5,843 nt of DNA from Limisphaerales bacterium. Lineage in GTDB: Bacteria > Verrucomicrobiota > Verrucomicrobiae > Limisphaerales > UBA11358. Where the stretch lies: positions 1 to 5,843 of the forward strand of contig PLZL01000434.1 in the NCBI GenBank assembly GCA_003152145.1, given 5' to 3'. The notes below the pieces were generated by a model, which saw nothing but the letters and a program-made list of their open reading frames with translations, searched no databases and was not told where the DNA came from. The first letter of the stretch is position 1; each line of letters begins with the position of its first letter. Position numbers and translations under genes: made by a program. This document shows, one piece after another, positions 1 through 4,368 of this stretch.

Positions 1-450
1 GGCGGCGCGGAGCGGCAGGACTCGGTCTGGAACGGTTTGGAGGCGCTGTCGGCGGCCGCGGAGGTCGTTGCCATTCACGATGCGGCGCGGCCCTGTGTGA
101 GCGAGGAATTGATAGCGGCGACCGTAAAACACGCGGAGGAAACCGGCGCGGCGGTCGCGGCGCAGCCGGTGACGGACACCATCAAGGAATCCCCGGATGG
201 GAAATTGATTCGGCGGACGCTGGATCGTTCCAAGTTATGGGCGGTGCAGACACCGCAGACATTTCGCGTTGGGGTCATCCGTCGCGCGATTTCGGCGGCC
301 CGGCAAAAAAAGCTGGTTTTCACGGATGACACGGCGGCGTGCGAGTTGATCGGCCAGCCGGTCCGGCTTGTCTCGCGCGTGGCACCCAATCCCAAGGTCA
401 CCGTGCCGGGCGATTTGCCGCTGATTGAAATGTTGCTGCGAAGCATTTAA
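1..450 (+). CDS. ispD: 2-C-methyl-D-erythritol 4-phosphate cytidylyltransferase (IspD), 3' part
   Basis: IspD joins CTP and 2-C-methyl-D-erythritol 4-phosphate into CDP-methylerythritol plus pyrophosphate, the third step of the cytosolic MEP route to isoprenoids. The frame is open from base 1, so the start and roughly the first 80 residues (nucleotide-binding loop) lie outside the window; 149 codons of the usual ~230 are visible. Family motifs appear in order: GGAERQDSVWNGL at the left edge, HDAARP (codons 26-31), PVTDTIKE, LDRSKLWAVQTPQTF, FTDDTAACE, and NPKVTVPGDLPLIE near the C-terminus. The Asp of HDAARP, the Arg of LDRSKLW and the Lys of NPKVT align with functional residues known in E. 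coli IspD. A TTG at 37 is an internal Leu, not a start. The stop codon overlaps the first bases of a repeat arm, so the extreme 3' end may have been shaped by that repeat. The family call is secure. Confidence 0.95.
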   Translation, partial: GGAERQDSVWNGLEALSAAAEVVAIHDAARPCVSEELIAATVKHAEETGAAVAAQPVTDTIKESPDGKLIRRTLDRSKLWAVQTPQTFRVGVIRRAISAARQKKLVFTDDTAACELIGQPVRLVSRVAPNPKVTVPGDLPLIEMLLRSI

Positions 451-606
451 CGCAAAAACGCAAAGACGCGGAGTGCGCAAAGAAAAATGGAATTTGAATT
501 CTTGGAGGTCTCCTGTTTGGGCGGCGGTGCTGTCACCCCCGCAGATTTGAAATTAGCACACTGTCGGATTCCTTGCGTCTTTGCGTTTTTTGCGTCTTTG
601 CGTTAA
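447..606. repeat. Spacer bounded by inverted AACGCAAAGACGC-type repeat arms
   Basis: The left arm begins in the ispD stop codon (TTAACGCAAA at 447) and includes AAAAACGCAAAGACGC at 454-469. The right arm carries the exact reverse complement at 575-590 (16 of 16) and ends in ...GCGTTAA at 606, mirroring the left edge. The right arm also holds a 14-base direct repeat, TGCGTCTTTGCGTT, at 574-587 and 591-604. The pair could fold into a long stem across about 105 bases, or could be two copies of one dispersed low-complexity repeat. It fills most of the 168-bp ispD-protease spacer. I see no convincing gene, promoter or U-tract terminator here. CGCAAAGACGC-like repeats are, from memory, common between genes in Verrucomicrobiota-like genomes. 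Confidence 0.7.
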
Positions 607-618
607 GATTTTCCGATT

Positions 619-1932
619 ATGAAACGACGTTTGATTTTTGGCGTGGCGGCGGCGGGGCTTTTGTTGAACCTGATCCTCGGCGCGGCGATTTATTTGAACT
701 CGGCGCGCGCGGCGGAGCAGAAGGATTCGATGGACGCGAACCTGGATTTGTTTGCCACCGTGCTGCAAAAGGTCCGCGCGGAATATGTGGACGGCACGAA
801 CCTGACCTATCGCAACCTGACGGACGCGGCCATCAAGGGCATGATCGGCTCGCTCGACCCGCACAGCGAATTCCTTGACGCGCGGGATTACCAGCAGTTG
901 CAGGACGACACGGAGGGACAGTTTGGCGGACTCGGCCTGGTGGTTTCGATGAGGGACGGATACGTCACCGTTGTCGCGCCGATGGAAGACTCGCCGGGAT
1001 CCCGCGCGGGTATTTTGACCGGCGACCGCATCGTGAAAGTGGAGGGCAGGAGCGTGGAAAGATTGCCGCTCGGCGAGGTGGTAAAGAAGCTTCGCGGCGA
1101 CCCGGGCACGCAGGTGACGGTGTCCATCCAGCGTCCCGCGAACGGCGAGGAAAAGAGGTTCACGCTCACGCGCGCCATCATCCAGATGGACATGATCAAG
1201 GACATCAATGGCAAAAAGGAATTTCCGCTCGGCGCGGACGGCATCGGCTATATCCGCATCACGGAATTTGGCGACCGGACCGGCGACGAACTCGAAGCCG
1301 CGCTCGGTAAGCTCAAGACGCAGGGACTGAAGGCGTTGATTCTGGATTTGCGTCTGAATCCCGGCGGTTTGCTCGACGAGGCGGTGGATGTCTGCCAGAA
1401 ATTCCTTCCGCGCGGCCAGTTGGTGGTTTCCACCGAAGGCCGCAATCCGGGCCAGAATTCAGTCCGGCGAGCCAACGGCCGCGGCGATGAGTTGAAGGGA
1501 ATGCCAATGGTCATCCTCGTTGACCTCGGCAGCGCCAGCGCGTCGGAAATCGTCACCGGCTGTCTGCAGGATTTGCACCGCGCGGTGGTTCTCGGCGAGA
1601 AAACCTTCGGCAAAGGCTCCGTCCAGAGCATCTTTCCGATCGACAACGTTGGAGCGCTCAAGCTGACCGTCGCCAAATATTACACGCCCAGCCACCGAGT
1701 CATTCATGAGCATGGCATCGAACCGGACATTGTTGTCCAGATGACCGAGGAACAGGAGGCCGCGCTCCTCCTCACGCGCTTGCCCGGCGGACTTGAGGCG
1801 CTGGACGCGACCAATCGCGTCCGCGCCACGCAAATTCAGGACGTGCAGCTCGAGCGCGCCGAGGATTTGCTCAAGGGCATCATGCTCTACGACCAGCTCG
1901 AAAACTCGCCGGTGAAAATGGTGACGAAATAA
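619..1932 (+). CDS. S41 family C-terminal processing peptidase with PDZ domain (CtpA/Prc-like)
   Basis: This is an exported serine protease that should trim or degrade envelope proteins from their C-termini. The 437 residues start with MKRR and a hydrophobic stretch at 5-26 ending in NSARAA, which is either a cleavable signal or a membrane anchor, so it acts outside the cytoplasm. A helical region with DPHSEF (80-85) follows, then a PDZ domain at about 103-173 (GGLGLVV to VTVSIQR) that binds substrate tails. The S41 core runs from about 207 to 385, with [11 protein letters not shown] (242-252), [10 protein letters not shown] (303-312) and [11 protein letters not shown] (326-336). By the spacing known for Prc and CtpA, the catalytic dyad is Ser307 and Lys332, with Gln336 assisting; all are intact. 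Length is normal for the bacterial CtpA group. The ATG has no clear Shine-Dalgarno and sits 12 bp after a repeat arm, so any promoter lies in or before the repeat spacer. Physiological substrates cannot be inferred. Confidence 0.95.
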   Translation: MKRRLIFGVAAAGLLLNLILGAAIYLNSARAAEQKDSMDANLDLFATVLQKVRAEYVDGTNLTYRNLTDAAIKGMIGSLDPHSEFLDARDYQQLQDDTEGQFGGLGLVVSMRDGYVTVVAPMEDSPGSRAGILTGDRIVKVEGRSVERLPLGEVVKKLRGDPGTQVTVSIQRPANGEEKRFTLTRAIIQMDMIKDINGKKEFPLGADGIGYIRITEFGDRTGDELEAALGKLKTQGLKALILDLRLNPGGLLDEAVDVCQKFLPRGQLVVSTEGRNPGQNSVRRANGRGDELKGMPMVILVDLGSASASEIVTGCLQDLHRAVVLGEKTFGKGSVQSIFPIDNVGALKLTVAKYYTPSHRVIHEHGIEPDIVVQMTEEQEAALLLTRLPGGLEALDATNRVRATQIQDVQLERAEDLLKGIMLYDQLENSPVKMVTK

Positions 1933-1939
1933 AATGAGA

Positions 1940-2026
1940 CGTCTGCCAAACAGGCGTGGCGGCTTTCGGCAGAAAGCCGGACCGTTCAATTTTCCGAAGA
2001 AATGCGGCGGTCTGCCGACACGCCGC
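1940..2026. repeat. REP-like hairpin pair with complementary loops between protease gene and tsaD
   Basis: Two imperfectly related hairpins lie in the 105-bp spacer. Hairpin 1 (1960-1979) has a perfect 7-bp stem, CGGCTTT/AAAGCCG, around loop CGGCAG. Hairpin 2 (2004-2026) has a 6-bp stem, GCGGCG/CGCCGC, around an 11-base loop containing CTGCCG (2012-2017), the exact complement of loop 1. A further GTCTGCC at 1940-1946 repeats the loop-2 core. No T-run follows either stem, so an intrinsic terminator is unlikely. The layout resembles paired REP/BIME elements. In-frame codons 2002-2037 upstream of the chosen tsaD start fall largely in this element, which argues that they are not part of the protein. 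Confidence 0.55.
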
Positions 2027-2037
2027 TACGATTAAAC

Positions 2038-3123
2038 ATGACGATTCTTGCCATTGAAACTTCCTGCGATGAAACCAGCGCCGCCGTGGTGCGCGACGGG
2101 AGGATTCTGTCCAACACCATTTCGTCCCAGATTGCATTGCACGCCGAATACGGCGGCGTGGTGCCGGAACTCGCTGCGCGCGAGCATCTGAAGAATCTTT
2201 TGCCCGTCGCCAGGACTGCCTTGAGCGAAGCGGGTATCAAAGTGGAACAACTTGATGCGGTTGCCGCCACGCAAGGGCCGGGTTTGCCGACCGCATTACT
2301 GGTCGGTTTCAAGGCCGCGCAAGCCGTCGCGTTCGCCTTGCGCAAGCCGTTCATCGGCATTCATCATCACGAGGCGCATTTGTATTCGCCGTGGATTGTC
2401 TCTGAACGGAGCGCCGAGCACAGTCTCGGCTCGATGACAGAGTCACCCACCGCTTGCCGAGACGGTGCCCGGCGTTCCGATTTTTCAGAGTTTCAGCCGA
2501 ACGTCTCGCTCATCGTCAGCGGCGGGCACACCCTTTTGGTTTTGGTGGAAAGCGAATTGAAACACCGCGTTCTCGGCTCGACGGTGGACGATGCCGCAGG
2601 CGAATGTTTCGACAAAACCGGCAAGATGATGGGCCTCGCGTATCCCGCCGGGCCGGAAATGGACCGGCTGTCCGAGTCGGGGAATCCCAGGGCGTTCGAC
2701 TTTCCGCGCCCGTTGCTTCACGACGCCAGCGACGACTTCAGTTTCAGCGGGCTGAAGACCTCCGTCCGCTATTTTTTGCGGGACAACCCGGCGTTGCTGG
2801 ATGATTCGCAAAAAATCCGCGACCTCTGCGCCAGCATTCAGGCCGCCATCGTGGAAGTGCTTGTTGCCAAAACCATCCGCGCGGCCAGAAGAAACGGTGT
2901 CCGCTGCATCACCGCGTCCGGCGGCGTCATTTGCAACCGCGCCTTGCGCAACGAACTTGCGCTGGCCTGCAAAAAAAACGGCTTCACGCTTCACCTCGCG
3001 GAACAATCCCTTTGCACCGACAACGCTGCTATGATTGGCATTCTGGCCGAACGAAAATTGGCGCAAAAAGTTTCCGTCACGGACCTCGACGAGGACATCA
3101 AGCCCGGCTGGATGCTGGTGTAA
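2038..3123 (+). CDS. tsaD: tRNA N6-adenosine threonylcarbamoyltransferase TsaD, with an in-frame palindromic insertion
   Basis: TsaD, with TsaB and TsaE, transfers the threonylcarbamoyl group from TC-AMP to A37 of tRNAs reading ANN codons (t6A), a cytosolic and usually essential step. The ATG at 2038 gives MTILAIETSCDET, the standard family beginning; an earlier in-frame ATG at 2002 only adds repeat-derived residues. Visible motifs are the metal-binding HHEAH (His110 and His114), LIVSGGHTLLV (158-168), DDAAGECFDKTGKMMG, FSFSGLKTSVR, SGGVICNRALR, and CTDNAAMI with the metal-binding Asp328, so the active site is complete. The protein has 361 residues. About 24 (124-147) come from a palindromic element at 2407-2479, placed between the HHEAH helix and the SGGHT strand where relatives have a short variable loop; without them it is about 337, the length of the E. 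coli enzyme. No Shine-Dalgarno is evident. Confidence 0.96.
   Translation: MTILAIETSCDETSAAVVRDGRILSNTISSQIALHAEYGGVVPELAAREHLKNLLPVARTALSEAGIKVEQLDAVAATQGPGLPTALLVGFKAAQAVAFALRKPFIGIHHHEAHLYSPWIVSERSAEHSLGSMTESPTACRDGARRSDFSEFQPNVSLIVSGGHTLLVLVESELKHRVLGSTVDDAAGECFDKTGKMMGLAYPAGPEMDRLSESGNPRAFDFPRPLLHDASDDFSFSGLKTSVRYFLRDNPALLDDSQKIRDLCASIQAAIVEVLVAKTIRAARRNGVRCITASGGVICNRALRNELALACKKNGFTLHLAEQSLCTDNAAMIGILAERKLAQKVSVTDLDEDIKPGWMLV
2407..2479. repeat. Palindromic repeat element inserted in frame in tsaD
   Basis: The arms at 2407-2430 and 2456-2479 are inverted copies matching at 21 of 24 positions (CGGAGCGCCGAGCAC... against the complement of ...GTGCCCGGCGTTCCG); one mismatch would be a G-U pair in RNA. 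The left arm is itself a hairpin, GCCGAG-CACAGT-CTCGGC (2413-2430), and the right arm has a degenerate version. The element is read through in the tsaD frame as about 24 codons, starting RSAEHSLGS and ending CRDGARRS. A stop occurs in at least one other forward frame, so the open frame is not a trivial property. It is a different sequence family from the hrpB insertions but has the same arm-plus-internal-hairpin design. Confidence 0.75.
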
Positions 3124-3203
3124 GAAAACACGATTTCCTGAATTCATTTTGTGATGGATGACCGGGGCAAGAGGCGATTTACTCGAATTTGAATGAACGG
3201 GAA

Positions 3204-4262
3204 ATGAATAAAACAAATCATGAGGATGCGACCGAGGACGTCTGGCAAGTTGCAGCCGGTGATGACGAACGGGAATATTGGAAGGATTTTTTGAAATATG
3301 GTGTGATGCTCATCGGCGGCGGCTGGTTGGGCGACTATCGCAAGGCAAATGAAGAGGGCACGGAAGAATACAAAAATTGTCACGCTTCCAAGAATAAAAC
3401 CACGGCTCAGTTTATTCGACATTTCCACGATGCCAAAATAGGGGAGCGTGTAGTGCTGAAGCGCGGCAAGAAAGCAATTGCGGTTGGTAAGATCGAAAAA
3501 GAATATGAATTCAGGGAAGTTTTCTCTGATGTGGACGGTTTCGACCTTCGGCATTGCCGTCGTGTAAAATGGAAGAAGCTAAGCAAGAAAAAATGGATCA
3601 ATAGCCTCACGCCGGCAAGGTTTTGCCGCATGATTGAAGCCTGTGGCAAAGTGGACAGCCTTTGGAATGAAAACAAAGAGAAGAAGTTTACGAAGTGGGA
3701 AGAAATCCCACGCAATCCCAAAACACTTAACCGCGAGGACCTTCTTGATTGGCTCAAGGCCAAGAGATTACCGAAGCAGATAGCAGGTAAAATCCGGCAT
3801 CTTCAGAAACTGGCGGAACTATATGAATCCGATTACGCAGATGAAGAAGCAAGCGAACACGAAATACGAACCGTCCTGATTGTGCCACTAATAATGTCGT
3901 TGGGGTGGGATAAACCGGAGGTGAGGGTGAAGATTGAGTGGGAGCATACGGATGTTGCGCTTTTCAACAAACCATACTCAAAGCAGAGCAAACCTTGCAT
4001 TATCATTGAGACAAAGCGGTTGTGGAATGGGTTAGCCAATGCCAAGGAGCAGGCCGAGAGATACGCAGATCAATATCCAAACTATAAAATATTAGTTGTC
4101 TCGGACGGGATTCGGTATTGGCTGTTTAAGAAGCAAAGTGATGGGAAAAAATTTCCTTCCAATCCTTTCGCCTATCTGAATCTTCCGACTCCGACGCGAA
4201 AGCATCCGCACAGGCAAGATATTAAGGGTGCGATTTCCTTTTTATCAGAGATGATTCCGTAG
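3204..4262 (+). CDS. Predicted modification-dependent nuclease: EVE/PUA-like domain fused to PD-(D/E)XK (HsdR N-terminal-like) domain
   Basis: I do not recognise a named gene; 352 residues. The N-terminal part (about 14-124) runs from WQVAAGDDEREYWKDFL through MLIGGGWLGDY, a FIRHF helix, IGERVVLKRGKKAIAVGKI and finally RRVKW, the order seen in EVE/PUA-like domains attached to McrB-type and other restriction proteins, where they are thought to bind modified bases. A charged linker follows (about 125-210). The C-terminal part matches the HsdR N-terminal nuclease pattern: EHEIRTVLIVPLIMSLGWD (Glu220), TDVALF (Asp250), IIIETKRL (Glu269, Lys271), then Gln283 and Tyr287 in AKEQAERYADQY, and VVSDGIRYWLF. 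The PD-(D/E)XK residues are intact, but no helicase, methylase or specificity gene lies nearby. The ATG at 3204 is preferred; a TTG at 3189 would add five residues, and neither has a well-spaced Shine-Dalgarno. Its codons are AT-richer than its neighbours' (24 of 60 G+C at 3361-3420 against 39 of 60 at 4561-4620), suggesting acquisition. The modified-DNA restriction role is inferred. Confidence 0.8.
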   Translation: MNKTNHEDATEDVWQVAAGDDEREYWKDFLKYGVMLIGGGWLGDYRKANEEGTEEYKNCHASKNKTTAQFIRHFHDAKIGERVVLKRGKKAIAVGKIEKEYEFREVFSDVDGFDLRHCRRVKWKKLSKKKWINSLTPARFCRMIEACGKVDSLWNENKEKKFTKWEEIPRNPKTLNREDLLDWLKAKRLPKQIAGKIRHLQKLAELYESDYADEEASEHEIRTVLIVPLIMSLGWDKPEVRVKIEWEHTDVALFNKPYSKQSKPCIIIETKRLWNGLANAKEQAERYADQYPNYKILVVSDGIRYWLFKKQSDGKKFPSNPFAYLNLPTPTRKHPHRQDIKGAISFLSEMIP

Positions 4263-4288
4263 GAGGCAACCACACCTGCGGAGGTTGG

Positions 4289-4306
4289 AGCCGACTCACA
4301 TCGGTT
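4289..4306. repeat. Small hairpin in the spacer after the nuclease gene
   Basis: AGCCGA (4289-4294) and TCGGTT (4301-4306) form a 6-bp stem with one G-U pair around loop CTCACA. Its right side overlaps the left side of the terminator stem that starts at 4302, so the two structures exclude each other. GCAACC at 4266-4271 and again at 4320-4325 offers a further alternative partner for GGTTGC at 4303-4308. The AGCCGACTCACATCGG core looks to me like another dispersed repeat family, but only one copy is in this window. Confidence 0.35.
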
Positions 4307-4336
4307 GCTACGAGGGGGCGCAACCGTTCTTTTCTT
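4302..4336 (+). terminator. Probable intrinsic terminator of the nuclease gene
   Basis: CGGTTGC (4302-4308) and GCAACCG (4320-4326) make a perfect 7-bp stem around an 11-base loop. The T-rich run TTCTTTTCTT follows at once at 4327-4336. It sits 40 bp after the nuclease stop and 33 bp before the helicase start, so it would separate the two transcription units. The T-run is interrupted by two C residues and the loop is long, so termination strength is uncertain. Confidence 0.5.
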
Positions 4337-4368
4337 ACCGCGCGCAAACCGCTACGCTACGCGTGTTC

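Noticed and set aside
447..606. A CRISPR-like array suggested by repeated CGCAAAGACGC units.
   Set aside because: The units are irregular, partly inverted, and lack equal-length unique spacers; no cas genes are present.
553..878. Open frames on both strands around the protease gene start (573-878 forward, 553-864 reverse).
   Set aside because: They overlap the repeat arm and the protease N-terminus in other frames, and their sequence is arginine-rich shadow composition without motifs.
1960..1990. An intrinsic terminator after the protease gene.
   Set aside because: The 7-bp stem is not followed by a T-run; the next T-rich bases come more than 8 bases later and are interrupted.
3124..3203. 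A sigma-70-like promoter for the nuclease gene (TTGTGA near 3149 with GATTTA near 3176).
   Set aside because: The spacing is about 21 bases and both boxes are poor matches, so it cannot be supported from sequence alone.
2485..3216. A 243-codon minus-strand open frame opposite tsaD.
   Set aside because: It is a shadow of the GC-rich tsaD reading frame, with no recognisable domain, and it runs across the tsaD 3' end.
3204..4262. A full type I restriction system (HsdR with partners).
   Set aside because: Only a nuclease-like domain is present; there are no helicase motifs in the protein and no hsdM or hsdS gene on either side.
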